Source: Massilia sp. IC2-278
Lineage (GTDB): Bacteria > Pseudomonadota > Gammaproteobacteria > Burkholderiales > Burkholderiaceae_D
NCBI RefSeq assembly: GCF_020708045.1
Contig: NZ_JAJFES010000001.1
Span: forward strand, 310,001-374,000
Direction of reading: 5' to 3'
DNA length: 64,000 nucleotides
Shown: piece by piece, positions 55,360 to 64,000 of the stretch
Layout of the letters: every line of letters starts with the position of its first letter
Position numbering within the stretch: position 1 is the stretch's first letter
Notes under the pieces: model-generated
Databases searched by the model: none
Told to the model about the DNA's origin: nothing
The model's input: the letters and a program-made list of their open reading frames with translations, nothing else
Made by a program: the position numbers and the translations under genes

Positions 55360-55956
55360 TTAAGCCAGTGCCGCTGCGACGGTGGCGTCGGCTTCCGCCT
55401 GGCCCTTGGCGGCCGCTTCCGGACCCATCGATTGCGCAGCCGAGTACACGAAGGTCTGGTCGGTCATGCCCAGGAAGTTCAGCAGCATGCGCACGAACGG
55501 CACTTGCGGGTCGGCGTCCGCTGGATAGATGCCGCCGCGTGCGGTGGCAACAAAAACCTTCTTACCCTTCAGCAGGCCTTCCGGACCGTTCTCGGTGTAG
55601 CGGAAGGTGACGCCGGCGCGGGCAATCGCGTCGAACCAGCTTTTGAGCTGCACCGGAATGCCGAAGTTGTACATCGGCGCGCCGATCACCACCACGTCGG
55701 CAGCCTGCACCTGGGCGATCAGGGCGTCGTCCAGAGCCACGCGGGCCGACTGCTCGGCAGTGCGCGATTCAACCGGGGTGAACAGGGCGCCCAGGGCCGC
55801 TTCGTCGAGTTGCGGGTGCGGCTGGCGCGCCAGGTCGCGGGTGACGACGTTCGCGTTCGGGTTCGCTGCGACCAGTTTCGCCACGATGCTGTTGGCAACG
55901 CGGTTCGATTCGGATTGTTCGCCGCGCAGGCTGGAGGTGATTTGCAGGATGTTCAT
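55360..55956 (-). CDS. azoR: FMN-dependent NADH-azoreductase
   Basis: A 198-aa flavodoxin-like quinone/azo reductase. The FMN site is at the start ([17 protein letters not shown]) and [27 protein letters not shown] is the hallmark region. AAAGGAAG precedes ATG 55956. It reduces quinones and azo compounds by two electrons. It probably forms an operon with pirin and is divergent from a LysR gene that likely controls it. Confidence 0.9.
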   Translation of the reverse strand: MNILQITSSLRGEQSESNRVANSIVAKLVAANPNANVVTRDLARQPHPQLDEAALGALFTPVESRTAEQSARVALDDALIAQVQAADVVVIGAPMYNFGIPVQLKSWFDAIARAGVTFRYTENGPEGLLKGKKVFVATARGGIYPADADPQVPFVRMLLNFLGMTDQTFVYSAAQSMGPEAAAKGQAEADATVAAALA

Positions 55957-56006
55957 GGTGTCTTCCTTTGTTCTGGTGGATTGGTGTGTCGATGGGCTTA
56001 CTTTAA

Positions 56007-56041
56007 CCATTCCATAATCGATCCGGAAGCCGTTAGAATGG
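56007..56041. promoter_or_regulatory. Possible LysR operator between azoR and its regulator
   Basis: CCATTC at one end and GAATGG at the other form an inverted repeat over 35 bases in the 115-base divergent region, with inner CATAA/TTA pairing. It is a plausible binding site for the LysR protein encoded next door. Confidence 0.4.
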
Positions 56042-56071
56042 ATAACATTATTCAGCCAGTGGAACAATCCC

Positions 56072-56977
56072 ATGGAAGTCGAACCGAACGACCTGCTGCT
56101 CTTTGCCCGCATCGTCGAGGCGGGCAGCTTCAGCCAGGCCGCCACCCGCGTGAACCTGCCCAAGTCCACCGTCTCGCGCCGCATCTCGCTGCTCGAAGCG
56201 CGCCTGGGCGAGCGCCTGCTGCAGCGGACCACGCGTAAACTCGTCGTCACCGAGTTCGGCGCCAGCCTGCTGGAACATGCGCGCAAGGTGGCGGAAGAAG
56301 CCGAAGCGGCCGGCGCCCTGGCCCAGCACCGCCAGGCCGCGCCCAGCGGGCGCCTGCGCATTTCGCTGCCGGCCGATTTCGCCAACCTCGGCATGAGCGC
56401 CATGATTGGCCGCTTCCTGGAGCGCTACCCGGCCGTCAACGTGGAACTCGACTTGTCGCCGCGCCGGGTCGACCTGGTGGCGGAGAACTTCGACATCGCG
56501 ATCCGCATGGGCGACCTGCCCGACGATGCCTCGCTCAACGCGCGCCGCGTCACGCTGCAGCGCTTCGGCCTGTACGCCTCGCCCTGCTACACGGCCGTGC
56601 GCGGCCTGCCCGAGCACCCCGACGACCTGCTCGGCCACGATTTGTTGTGCCTGCTGAGCCGCAGCGGCGGCGCCCAGCGCTGGACGCTCACGCGCGGCAA
56701 GGTCAGGTGGGAGCGCGAACTGCCGGCGCGCCTGACAGCCAATTCGCCCGACCTGCTGGCGCGCATCGCCTGCAGCGGCGCCGGCATCGCGGCCAGCTCG
56801 GAACTGTTCGCCCAGCCGCTGGTGCGCAAGGGCGAACTGGTACGCGTGCTGCCCGAATGGGACTTGCCGGCGGCGACAGGTTGGGCCGTGTTCCCGGGCC
56901 GGCGCCTGATGCCGGCCAAGACCCGTGCCTTCCTCGACATGATGGAAGAGGTGTTCGGCGTTGCCACGGCCGGCTGA
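56072..56977 (+). CDS. LysR family transcriptional regulator
   Basis: A 301-aa regulator of the CrgA/AaeR-like group. The winged helix-turn-helix ([24 protein letters not shown]) is at residues 19-42 and the substrate-binding domain follows from about 90 ([16 protein letters not shown]). By position it controls the divergent azoR-pirin genes and possibly itself; the effector may be a quinone or electrophile (inference). Confidence 0.87.
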   Translation: MEVEPNDLLLFARIVEAGSFSQAATRVNLPKSTVSRRISLLEARLGERLLQRTTRKLVVTEFGASLLEHARKVAEEAEAAGALAQHRQAAPSGRLRISLPADFANLGMSAMIGRFLERYPAVNVELDLSPRRVDLVAENFDIAIRMGDLPDDASLNARRVTLQRFGLYASPCYTAVRGLPEHPDDLLGHDLLCLLSRSGGAQRWTLTRGKVRWERELPARLTANSPDLLARIACSGAGIAASSELFAQPLVRKGELVRVLPEWDLPAATGWAVFPGRRLMPAKTRAFLDMMEEVFGVATAG

Positions 56978-57003
56978 CTTCGCCCCGGCAGCCGCATGCT
57001 AGG

Positions 57004-57726
57004 ATGAAGGGCTCAGCCACCATCCTTCGAGCACCAGTGCGGCACCAACTCTTCCTCTTCGACCTCGACGACACCCTGCTCGACTTCCGGGCATCCGAAC
57101 AACTCTCTTTTGTCCGCACGCTGTCCGCGCTCGGCTACGGCGACGCCATCGAGCCCGTGTTCCAGGACTACCAGGCCATCAACGTGGGCCTCTGGCGCAG
57201 CTTCGAGCTCGGCTTGGTGGACAAGGACTTCCTGAAGGTCGAACGCTTCCGCCAGACCTTCGCCATGCACGGCCTTGCACTCGACCCGATAGCCGCCAGC
57301 CGCCTGTATCTCGACGCCTTGCCCGAGACCGTGGTGCTGGTCGAGGGCGCGCTGGACGTGTGCGCGACGCTCAGCCAACATGGCGAGATCGGCATCGTCA
57401 CGAATGGCGTTGAGCACATCCAGCAGCGCCGCATCGCCAGTTCCGGCCTCGGCGCCTTCCTGTCCTTTGTCGCCACCTCGGAAGCCTGCGGTCATGCCAA
57501 GCCGGACGTGCGCATCTTCGACTACGCCGCCGGCATGGCGCGCGCCTTTGTGCCGGAGTCGACCATCATCGTCGGCGACAGGCTGGATGCCGATATCCTC
57601 GGCGCCAACCGCTTCGGTATCGACAGCTGCTGGTTCAATCCGGGCCGGGCGCCGAACGGGTCCGAGGCACGCCCGACCTTCGAGGTCGCCCGCCTGCACG
57701 ACCTGGTTCCTGCGCTCGCTCAGTAA
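57004..57726 (+). CDS. HAD phosphatase, YjjG-like nucleotidase
   Basis: A 240-aa HAD hydrolase. The nucleophile motif FLFDLDDTLLD gives Asp20 and Asp22, TNG is motif II, AKPD holds the motif III Lys and IIVGDRLDADI motif IV. The helical cap and length match YjjG, a dUMP/dTMP 5'-nucleotidase, among the HAD-IA group. Start ATG 57004. Confidence 0.82.
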   Translation: MKGSATILRAPVRHQLFLFDLDDTLLDFRASEQLSFVRTLSALGYGDAIEPVFQDYQAINVGLWRSFELGLVDKDFLKVERFRQTFAMHGLALDPIAASRLYLDALPETVVLVEGALDVCATLSQHGEIGIVTNGVEHIQQRRIASSGLGAFLSFVATSEACGHAKPDVRIFDYAAGMARAFVPESTIIVGDRLDADILGANRFGIDSCWFNPGRAPNGSEARPTFEVARLHDLVPALAQ

Positions 57727-57733
57727 AAGCCGG

Positions 57734-57763
57734 TTGCGCGGGCATCGCTACTCTGCATATAAT
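57734..57763 (+). promoter_or_regulatory. Promoter of the ParD-like/map operon
   Basis: TTGCGC (57734-57739) and TATAAT (57758-57763) with an 18-base spacer, just upstream of a perfect palindrome. Confidence 0.6.
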
Positions 57764-57766
57764 CCG

Positions 57767-57781
57767 TATACGTTTCGTATA
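57767..57781. promoter_or_regulatory. Palindromic operator TATACG-TTT-CGTATA
   Basis: A perfect 15-bp inverted repeat between the -10 box and the ribosome site of the ParD-like gene, in the right place for binding by a ribbon-helix-helix protein that represses its own operon. Confidence 0.6.
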
Positions 57782-57792
57782 TGGAGAATAGT

Positions 57793-58005
57793 ATGGGTAT
57801 CGTGAACATCGACGACGAACTGCACGACCAGGTGCGCAAGGCAACGGTCGTGTCCTGCCGCTCGATCAACGCGCAGGCCGCGTTCTGGATCAAGGTCGGC
57901 ATGCTGTGCGAGCTGAATCCTTCGCTCAGCTTCAACGAGATCGTCGCGCGCGAGCTGAAGGCGGCCGGCGTGAAGCCGCAGCCGGTGAAAGTGGCGGCGC
58001 TATGA
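57793..58005 (+). CDS. ParD-like antitoxin-type protein
   Basis: A 70-aa protein of the ParD_like family, with the ribbon-helix-helix start GIVNIDDELHDQVRKA and SINAQAAFWIKVG. ATG 57793 has GGAG at the ideal distance; an ATG at 57781 would overlap the palindrome. No ParE-type toxin follows: its ATGA overlaps the start of a methionine aminopeptidase. It may bind the operator at 57767 and repress the pair. Confidence 0.75.
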   Translation: MGIVNIDDELHDQVRKATVVSCRSINAQAAFWIKVGMLCELNPSLSFNEIVARELKAAGVKPQPVKVAAL

Positions 58006-58769
58006 CCAAGCGGCCCGAGGAAATCGAACTGATGGCGGAGTCGGGCCGCCTGCTGGCCAGCGTCTTCGGCCACCTCGACAGGCTGGACCTGATCGGCATG
58101 TCGACCATGCAGGTCAACGACCTGGCCGAGCGCGTGATCGTCGAGGAACTGCAGGCGCGCCCGGCCAGCAAGGGCCAGTACGGCTACGCCTATGCGCTCA
58201 ATTCCTCGCGCAACCACGTGGTCTGCCACGGCGTGCCGTCGCCGACCGAGCTGCTGCAAAGCGGCGACATCGTCAACTTCGACATCACCCTGGAAAAGAA
58301 CGGCTACATCGCCGACTCCAGCAAGACCTACCTGGTGGGCGAGGTCGCGCCGCTGGCGAAACGGCTGGTGCAGGTGACCTACGAGGCGATGTGGAAGGGC
58401 ATCAAGGCCGTGCGCCCAGGGGCGCGGCTGGGCGACGTCGGCCACGCCATCGAACGCCATGCGCGCAAGAACGGCTACACGGTGGTGCGCGAATACTGCG
58501 GCCACGGTATCGGCCGCGAGATGCACGAGCCGCCCCAGGTGCTGCACTTCGGTAAACCGCAGACCGGGCTGGTGCTGCAGGAAGGGATGGTGTTCACCAT
58601 CGAGCCGATGCTCAACGGGGGCCGCCGTTCGGTGGTCACCGAGGACGATGGCTGGACCGTGGTCACGCGCGACGGGCAGCTGTCGGCGCAGTTCGAGCAC
58701 ACGGTGGCGGTCACGCGCAATGGCGTGCGGGTGCTGACGCTGCGGCCCGACGAGCGCGTGCCGCACTGA
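58002..58769 (+). CDS. map: Type I methionine aminopeptidase (second MetAP)
   Basis: A 255-aa enzyme that removes the initiator methionine. All five metal ligands are present: Asp94, Asp105, His168, Glu201 and Glu232; the substrate His is in YALNSSRNHVVCHGVP. It starts within the stop of the ParD-like gene. The usual housekeeping map sits near rpsB-tsf, so this is probably an additional copy linked to the ParD-like regulator. Confidence 0.88.
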   Translation: MTKRPEEIELMAESGRLLASVFGHLDRLDLIGMSTMQVNDLAERVIVEELQARPASKGQYGYAYALNSSRNHVVCHGVPSPTELLQSGDIVNFDITLEKNGYIADSSKTYLVGEVAPLAKRLVQVTYEAMWKGIKAVRPGARLGDVGHAIERHARKNGYTVVREYCGHGIGREMHEPPQVLHFGKPQTGLVLQEGMVFTIEPMLNGGRRSVVTEDDGWTVVTRDGQLSAQFEHTVAVTRNGVRVLTLRPDERVPH

Positions 58770-58785
58770 ACGCGCAGGCGGGACC

Positions 58786-59898
58786 TCACGCGGCCCGTCG
58801 CGGCCCCTGCGCCAGCACCGTGGTCACGCCTGCCTCGGCAGCTTCGATAGCGCCCGCCAGGTAGCCGGGAAACTGCGGCGACCATTCGCTGCCGATGCCG
58901 GCCAGCCGCCCCACCCACGGGCCCGCATCCGGTCCAGTATCCGGCGCCTGTCCGTGCCCGTGGCCGGCATGCAGATCGCTTGCGGTGGCCGTGAACGGAT
59001 CGGCCGCCCAGTCCTTGACGAATTCCGCCACCGGTTGGCCTGCCTCTTCACCGAACAGCCGCACCAGCTGCGCGCGGCAATGCGTGCGCAGCGCATCTTC
59101 GCCAAGCGTCGCGCGCAGCTGCGCCGGTATGCCGAGGAAGCCGAACAGCGCCGCGCCGGCGCCGGGTAGCGAAGCGTCGTGGATTTCCGCCATCGGTCCG
59201 CGCCCGCTGCGCGCTTCGCCGGACAGACCGTATTCGCGCCAGAACGACGACGCGTACACGGCGACGTACTTCGCATGCGGCGCCATCCAGGTAGCAGTCG
59301 CGTGCCACTGGCTCGCCAGGGCCGGCGGCAGCGGAGGATCGAAGGCCAGCGTCTGTGTCGCCAGGCGTGGCGGCAAGGCCAGCAGCAGGTGTTCCGCCTG
59401 CCAGGAAAAGGAAGCACCCTGGGCATCCACCCCATTCACTTCCATCTGCGCGCCAGGCATGCGCACCTCGCGCACCACGTGGCCGGCCAGGATGTGTGGG
59501 CTCACAAGACGCTGACGCAAGGCCCCGATCAGCGCCGCCATGCCTCCAGGCAGCCGCATCGAGGGCGGCGCATTGATGTAGCCGCGCATGCGCTGGATAG
59601 GCAATCCGCCGTGCTCGACCAGCATGTCGCCGCTTTCGTACTGGGCAAACCGTTCCAGGCCGAGGTCGCGCACCAGGCGGTCGAGCTGCGGCTGGATGGT
59701 GGGCCAGAACCAGGTGGGACCGAGGTCGAAGCTGCCGTGCGCGTCCGCTTCGCCCGCAGTGACGGACAGGATGCGTCCGCCAAGGTCGCCGCGCGCTTCC
59801 AGCAGCACGTAGTCGTGCACGCCGTGTTGCTCGAGCAGGCTGGCCGCGTACAGGCCGGCCAGGCCGCCGCCGATGATGGCAATCCGTGCACGCTTCAT
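58786..59898 (-). CDS. FAD-dependent amine oxidase-like protein
   Basis: A 370-aa flavoprotein of the monoamine oxidase/FAD-NAD(P) family. ATG 59898 opens the Rossmann motif IAIIGGGLAGLYAASLLE, followed by EARGDLGGRI, and near the end GPWVGRLAGIGSEWSPQFPGYLAGAIEA is the FAD C-terminal motif. Substrate unknown. Its ATG overlaps the stop of the upstream cupin gene, third in a minus-strand operon behind the SDR gene. Confidence 0.82.
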   Translation of the reverse strand: MKRARIAIIGGGLAGLYAASLLEQHGVHDYVLLEARGDLGGRILSVTAGEADAHGSFDLGPTWFWPTIQPQLDRLVRDLGLERFAQYESGDMLVEHGGLPIQRMRGYINAPPSMRLPGGMAALIGALRQRLVSPHILAGHVVREVRMPGAQMEVNGVDAQGASFSWQAEHLLLALPPRLATQTLAFDPPLPPALASQWHATATWMAPHAKYVAVYASSFWREYGLSGEARSGRGPMAEIHDASLPGAGAALFGFLGIPAQLRATLGEDALRTHCRAQLVRLFGEEAGQPVAEFVKDWAADPFTATASDLHAGHGHGQAPDTGPDAGPWVGRLAGIGSEWSPQFPGYLAGAIEAAEAGVTTVLAQGPRRAA

Positions 59899-60566
59899 CG
59901 GCCGCTTCCATCCGCGTTGATGGGGGCGCCGAGCTTCAGATAGATGCGTGCGCCGGCGTCTCCTGCCCGGTAATCCGGCCAGGACCCGGCCGGCAAGCGC
60001 AGCCAGGCCCCAGCCGCGAAGCACTCGCCGTCGGCCAGCAGCTCGCCCGCGAGCACGAGGATCTCGGCGCCTTCCAGCGGCCCCTCGAACACGGCGGCGC
60101 CGGCGTCGAGGCGCAGCAGGCAGACCTGTTCGCATGCACTCTCGAAGAGCAGGCAGACCGCGCGGTCGCTGTCGCGCCGCCAGGCGCTTGGTGCGCGCGT
60201 ATCGACCCGCACTTGCCGGTTGTCGCCGGCCGTCATCTGGCGCAGCTTGACGAAGATGGTGGCGCCTGCGCGGCTCGATGGCGTGTGCACCGAGCCGGGC
60301 GGATTGCGCAGGTAGTAGCCGGCCGGGTAATCCGCGGCGTCGTCGGAAAAGACGCCGTCCAGGACCAGGATCTCCTCGCCGCCGGGATGCGCGTGGCGTG
60401 GAAAATGCGAGTCCGGCGCGTAGCGCACGATGCTGGTGGCGCGCGCCTGTTCGGCGCCGATCCGGTCCAGCATGACGCGCTCGACGCCATGCTGGGGCGA
60501 GGCCACCCATTCGTAGTCGCCGGGGCGCACGACGGCGCGCCGGCCGAAGTCTGCATTCACGAGCAT
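59895..60566 (-). CDS. ChrR-like double-cupin protein
   Basis: A 223-aa protein with a cupin of the ChrR type (FPRHAHPGGEEILVLDG, about residues 55-75) and a second cupin from about 125. It lacks the N-terminal zinc anti-sigma domain of true ChrR, so it is not an anti-sigma factor but perhaps an acetylacetone-cleaving or metal-binding cupin. GGAGAAA precedes ATG 60566. Between the SDR and the amine oxidase genes in one operon. Confidence 0.78.
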   Translation of the reverse strand: MLVNADFGRRAVVRPGDYEWVASPQHGVERVMLDRIGAEQARATSIVRYAPDSHFPRHAHPGGEEILVLDGVFSDDAADYPAGYYLRNPPGSVHTPSSRAGATIFVKLRQMTAGDNRQVRVDTRAPSAWRRDSDRAVCLLFESACEQVCLLRLDAGAAVFEGPLEGAEILVLAGELLADGECFAAGAWLRLPAGSWPDYRAGDAGARIYLKLGAPINADGSGR

Positions 60567-60600
60567 GATCGTTTCTCCACGGTTGCGGGGCGCGCGCGCC

Positions 60601-61374
60601 TCAGTTACGCCCGGCCATGACGCCGCCGTCCACGTCCCAGATGGCGCCGGTGACCCATCCGGCCTTGTCCGACAGCAGGAATGCGACGGCATCGGCAACA
60701 TCTTGCGGCGTGCCGACACGCCCGATCGGATGGAAGCCATTGAAGCCTTGCAGCGCATTATGCACGTCTTCCTTGGGGATGAAACCTTCGTAGATCGGCG
60801 TGGCCACCACCGCCGGCGCTACGGCGTTCACGCGGATGCCGTGGGGCGCCAGCTCCATCGCCAGGTGCTGGGTCAGCGCGTGCAGGCCGGCCTTGGCCAT
60901 CGAGTAGGCCGAGGACGGGGTGGCGGCAATTGCCTGCTTCGCCCACATCGAGCCGATGTTGACGATGGCGCCGGCGCGTCCGGCGGCGACCATGCCGGCG
61001 GCCACCTTCTGGGTGATGAAGAACACGGCCTTGTTCAGGGCCATGTAGCGGTCGTAGTCGGCCTCGGCGTGCTCGAGGAAGGGCTTGGGGAAGAACACGC
61101 CGGCGGCATTCACCAACAGGTCGATGTCGGCGTGGTGCGTCTCCAGGGTGTCGAGCAGGGCGGCCAGGCTTGACGCGTCGCCCAGGTCGGCGTTGAGGGC
61201 GCTGACCTGGCCGAGCGCGGTCAGTTCCAGGCGTGCGGCTTCGGTCTTGTCGGGACGGCTGCCGACGATGACTGCGTGGCCGCCCTCGGCCAGGATGGTG
61301 CGTGCGGTTTGCAGGCCGATGCCGCTGGTGCCGCCGACGACCAGCAGTTTCTTGCCTTCGAATTGTTTGCCCAT
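60601..61374 (-). CDS. SDR family oxidoreductase
   Basis: A 257-aa classical short-chain dehydrogenase. The cofactor site GGTSGIG starts at residue 14; the catalytic set is Ser142, Tyr157 and Lys161 (YSMAK). SR at 39-40 after the second strand suggests NADP preference. AAGGAG precedes ATG 61374. It leads the operon with cupin and amine oxidase and diverges from a LysR gene. Confidence 0.86.
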   Translation of the reverse strand: MGKQFEGKKLLVVGGTSGIGLQTARTILAEGGHAVIVGSRPDKTEAARLELTALGQVSALNADLGDASSLAALLDTLETHHADIDLLVNAAGVFFPKPFLEHAEADYDRYMALNKAVFFITQKVAAGMVAAGRAGAIVNIGSMWAKQAIAATPSSAYSMAKAGLHALTQHLAMELAPHGIRVNAVAPAVVATPIYEGFIPKEDVHNALQGFNGFHPIGRVGTPQDVADAVAFLLSDKAGWVTGAIWDVDGGVMAGRN

Positions 61375-61500
61375 GGTGAACTCCTTGTTCGTGATGATGG
61401 CAGCGTCGGGTGACGCGCCGATGAGGAGGATTGTCGCTGCGGCGCCGCACGGCGGCAAACGGGATAAACTATCGGTCATTGAAAGAAAAACTTTACCGCC

Positions 61501-62430
61501 ATGACGTCTCTTGTCTACCTGAACGCCTTGCGTGCCTTCGAGGCCAGTGCCCGCCACAAAAGCTTTTCTGCGGCGGCCGAAGAGCTGAGCGTGACCCCGG
61601 CCGCGGTTGGCCAGTCGGTGCGCAGCCTGGAAGAATGGCTGGGGTCGCCCCTGTTCGAGCGCGGCCGCAGCGGACGCGCGCGCCTGGTTATGACCGAGGC
61701 TGCCGAGCGGGCGCTGCCGGATATCCGTGCCGGCTTCGACCGTTTGCTGCTGGGCCTCGAGCGGCTGCGCGAAGGCGCGGCGAATGGCGTGCTGACGGTG
61801 ACGGTGAGTCCGGCCTTTGCCGCCAAGTGGCTGCTGCCGCGCATCGAGCGCTTCCAGGCCGCCTGGCCCGATACCGACCTGCGCCTCGACACCAGCAACA
61901 AGCCGGTGGATTTCGTGGCGCAGCGGATCGATATCGGCGTGCGCTATGGCGCCGGGAATTGGCCCGGCCTGGCGGCGCACAAGCTGATGGAAGAAGAGCT
62001 GTATCCGGTGTGCTCGCCGGCCCTGCTGCGCGAGCCGGGCCGGCTGGCCGAACCCGCCGGACTGGCCGGCGAAACCCTGATCCATGATGTATCGCTGGAA
62101 GGCAGCGCCGCATTCCCGTCGTGGCGGCACTGGCTGCAACTGGCCGGCGTTGCCGACACCGGCGCCGCGCGCGGACTGCGGATCAACAATTCGGCCGCGG
62201 TGCTGCAGGCGGCGGTCGATGGCCAGGGAGTCGCCCTGGCGCGCAGCGCGATGGCGCACGACGACCTGCGCGCCGGCCGCCTGGTGCGCCTGTTCCCGCA
62301 CATCGCCTGTCCTTCGCCGCTGGCGTACTACGTGGTGCACCGGCCGGAATGCGCGACGCTGCCCCGGCTCGAGGCCTTCCGCGACTGGTTGCTGGACGAA
62401 GCGGCGCGCGACGCCGTCAGCGTGCGCTGA
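61501..62430 (+). CDS. LysR family regulator (GcvA-like)
   Basis: A 309-aa regulator with winged helix-turn-helix ([24 protein letters not shown], residues 21-44) and the GcvA-type effector domain ([15 protein letters not shown]). It is divergent from the SDR gene across 126 bases and is the likely regulator of the SDR-cupin-oxidase operon. Confidence 0.86.
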   Translation: MTSLVYLNALRAFEASARHKSFSAAAEELSVTPAAVGQSVRSLEEWLGSPLFERGRSGRARLVMTEAAERALPDIRAGFDRLLLGLERLREGAANGVLTVTVSPAFAAKWLLPRIERFQAAWPDTDLRLDTSNKPVDFVAQRIDIGVRYGAGNWPGLAAHKLMEEELYPVCSPALLREPGRLAEPAGLAGETLIHDVSLEGSAAFPSWRHWLQLAGVADTGAARGLRINNSAAVLQAAVDGQGVALARSAMAHDDLRAGRLVRLFPHIACPSPLAYYVVHRPECATLPRLEAFRDWLLDEAARDAVSVR

Positions 62431-62460
62431 ACCGGGCGCGTCCGCATGTCTGTCGGGCGC

Positions 62461-63441
62461 TTACCGCGCCGGATCGTTCAGCTTGTCCAGCGTGATCGTG
62501 CGTCCATCCTCGATCACCTCGCCGTTGCGCAGCAGGATCTGCGACACGCCGCCCGTCTTCGGCAGTTCCAGCGCGATGGTGTCGCCGCGCTGGCGGTAGC
62601 GGCCCTGGGCCGCGCAGGTGCCGAACAAGGGCGTGTTGCTGACGCGGTCGGCGTCGACGAGCAGGAAGAAGAACAGCGTGTCGCAGCTGTTGCCGCGCCC
62701 GCCGCTGCTGGCCATCAGGATGGCTTCGCGTCCGTTCGACTGGTTGAAGCTGCGTACCGGGAATTGCCACTGCGCGTCTTCGCCCTTGAACAGCGGCGTC
62801 CCGCTGACGGTCATCCGGTAGTTGCCGTCCGCGCCTTTGGTGCGCTTGAGTATGCCGGCACTCGTGTTCAGCGAGGCGGACAGGGGGACGGCAGCGCTGT
62901 TGAACCTGCCGCGCTCGAGCCGCGTGCCCGGCGTTGCCGGCAGGATGTCGTCGAAGTCGTCGTAAGGCGTGCCGTCGGCAACCGTGGTGCGCTCGTCGGC
63001 CATATGGGCGGGAATCAGCACGGCGGACACGATCCCGAAGATGAACAAGGCCAGCACGATGCCCACGCCCCAGCGCGACCAGTTTTTCTGGACCCGGTTG
63101 AAGTGATCGAGGTTCTGCCAGCCGCCGGCCCGCCATGCCATCTCGCGGCCCTTGAAGCCGAGCCAGATCGCCACCAGGAAGCCGACGTAGGGAATGATGG
63201 CCAGCAGGCCGATCCAGGTACGGTTGCCGATCGCCCAGATCCAGTTGAGCAGGAAGGCGCCCCAGCTCCAGCCCTTCACGCCGTCCGGCATCTCCTCGTC
63301 CATCTGGCCCGGGCGCCACATCGGCTGGCTACCAGCCTTGTCGAGCGACACAGCGGGCTGGGCTGCGGCGAGCGGCTTGCCGCACTGGCTGCAAAAGGCG
63401 CTGCCTGCGCCCGCCTGGGCGCCGCACGAAGTACAAAACAT
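62461..63441 (-). CDS. Zinc-ribbon membrane protein
   Basis: A 326-aa protein. The N-terminal zinc ribbon uses Cys3, Cys6, Cys17 and Cys20 (CTSCG...CSQCG). Two or three membrane helices follow (GWSWGAFLLNWIWAIGNRTW, then IGLLAIIPYVGFLVAIWLG and a helix near 160). The rest is a soluble domain outside the membrane. The WSWGAFLLNWIW core recurs in small membrane proteins of unknown function. Convergent with the LysR gene. Confidence 0.75.
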   Translation of the reverse strand: MFCTSCGAQAGAGSAFCSQCGKPLAAAQPAVSLDKAGSQPMWRPGQMDEEMPDGVKGWSWGAFLLNWIWAIGNRTWIGLLAIIPYVGFLVAIWLGFKGREMAWRAGGWQNLDHFNRVQKNWSRWGVGIVLALFIFGIVSAVLIPAHMADERTTVADGTPYDDFDDILPATPGTRLERGRFNSAAVPLSASLNTSAGILKRTKGADGNYRMTVSGTPLFKGEDAQWQFPVRSFNQSNGREAILMASSGGRGNSCDTLFFFLLVDADRVSNTPLFGTCAAQGRYRQRGDTIALELPKTGGVSQILLRNGEVIEDGRTITLDKLNDPAR

Positions 63442-63637
63442 GTGAGTTCCTGATGAGGATGCTGGGCCGGGGCCGGAGCGTCCGATTGTAGGGGAAGTTG
63501 GCGCGAGGAAAACTATCGAATCCTCACCAAGGCTGGATTTTCCATGAGGGGGCGACGCGGATCGCCGCGCCGCGCGGCACTTCATCTATACTGCCGCTCG
63601 AGGCCGCATCCACGCCGGCTAACCATGGAGACAAGCA

Positions 63638-64000
63638 ATGCTGAATCACGTCATGATCGGTTCGAACGATATCGAACGCTCGAAACGCTTTTACGATGCG
63701 GTGCTGGGCACCCTCGGCGCCGGCGAAGCCGTGCGCAACGTCGCATCGTCGGGCCACACCCGGCTGTTCTACCGCCACGACGGCAACAGCTTCGGTGTTA
63801 GCGAACCCATCAATGGCGAAGCGGCGACCTGCGCCAACGGCGCCACCATCGGCTTCAAGTGCCATTCGCCCGAGCAGGTGCAGCAGTTCCACGACACGGC
63901 CGTGGCCCAGGGCGGCGTCTCGATCGAAGACCCGCCAGGCCTGCGCGAAAGCAACATGGGTGCGCTCTACCTGGCTTATGTGCGCGACCCGGACGGCAAC
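63638..64000 (+). CDS. VOC (glyoxalase) family protein, truncated by the window end
   Basis: The first 121 codons of an open frame with GGAG before ATG 63638. It starts LNHVMIGSNDIERSKRFYD and contains FYRHDGNSFGVSEP, GATIGFKCHSPEQVQQFHD and ends YVRDPDGN, all typical of single-domain VOC proteins of about 125 aa. So it is close to complete. Substrate unknown. Confidence 0.85.
   Translation, partial: MLNHVMIGSNDIERSKRFYDAVLGTLGAGEAVRNVASSGHTRLFYRHDGNSFGVSEPINGEAATCANGATIGFKCHSPEQVQQFHDTAVAQGGVSIEDPPGLRESNMGALYLAYVRDPDGN

Noticed and set aside
59899..60510. N-terminal extension of the amine oxidase to a 574-aa protein
   Set aside because: The added part overlaps the cupin gene in another frame and has no domain; the Rossmann motif starts right after ATG 59898.

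Overview
This is a 64 kb stretch of a high-GC, gene-dense bacterial chromosome. I infer a betaproteobacterium of the Oxalobacteraceae, close to Massilia/Telluria/Duganella. The grounds are the codon and GC style, a PEP-CTERM protein, many multi-domain hybrid histidine kinases, a two-propeller sensor kinase of the HTCS-like kind, a SulP/DUF1302/DUF3297 gene complement, and dispersed palindromic repeats between genes. No rRNA, CRISPR array, intact insertion sequence, prophage or replication origin was seen.

Layout. 1-2.6 kb: the end of a probable YfiR-like gene coupled to a CHASE-HAMP hybrid kinase, then a PEP-CTERM protein. 3-5 kb: four identical tRNA-Arg(ACG) genes on the minus strand, each with its own TATAAT promoter and terminator, interspersed with small genes. 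5-11.3 kb: a 1323-aa propeller sensor kinase translationally coupled to an FMN-dependent L-lactate dehydrogenase, then a D-2-hydroxyacid dehydrogenase. 11.4-22.6 kb: a DNA-repair and oxidative-stress block. It holds the three-domain LigD ligase, an exported catalase (katB), a cold-shock/DUF1294 membrane protein, a cytoplasmic catalase (katA) flanked by two paralogous small exported proteins, and an operon of SDR, Ku, a small membrane protein and a 32-aa peptide. 22.7-30 kb: a GAF-GGDEF protein with a variant active-site motif, a SulP transporter, a DUF1302 outer-membrane-type protein, a GNAT, a PlsC-like acyltransferase and ArsC. 30-40.4 kb: DUF2807 protein, beta-helix lipoprotein, thioesterase, nuclease-fold protein, an operon of an exported M1 aminopeptidase with two tandem TonB-like paralogues, an Old Yellow Enzyme, a Gdx/SugE transporter and DUF3297. 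40.4-49.7 kb: a five-PAS hybrid kinase, an AraC regulator, a decayed RHS fragment with an intact and a broken copy of a lipoprotein gene, another PAS hybrid kinase and an EamA transporter. 49.7-64 kb: VOC protein, YghU-type GST, M14-like deacylase, acyltransferase, pirin, azoreductase with divergent LysR, HAD phosphatase, a ParD-like protein coupled to a second methionine aminopeptidase behind a perfect palindrome, an SDR-cupin-amine oxidase operon with divergent LysR, a zinc-ribbon membrane protein and a truncated VOC gene.

Themes. Genes for NHEJ repair (LigD, Ku) sit about 6 kb apart around two catalases, and electrophile/quinone/peroxide detoxification recurs (OYE, azoreductase, pirin, YghU, ArsC, SDRs). 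The most interesting candidates for new biology are the ParD-like/MetAP pair with its operator palindrome, the paralogous exported proteins on both sides of katA, the TonB-like tandem pair behind the aminopeptidase, a 101-nt hairpin element after the pirin gene, and a family of palindromic intergenic repeats. Function calls rest on motif recognition by eye; no database search was run.
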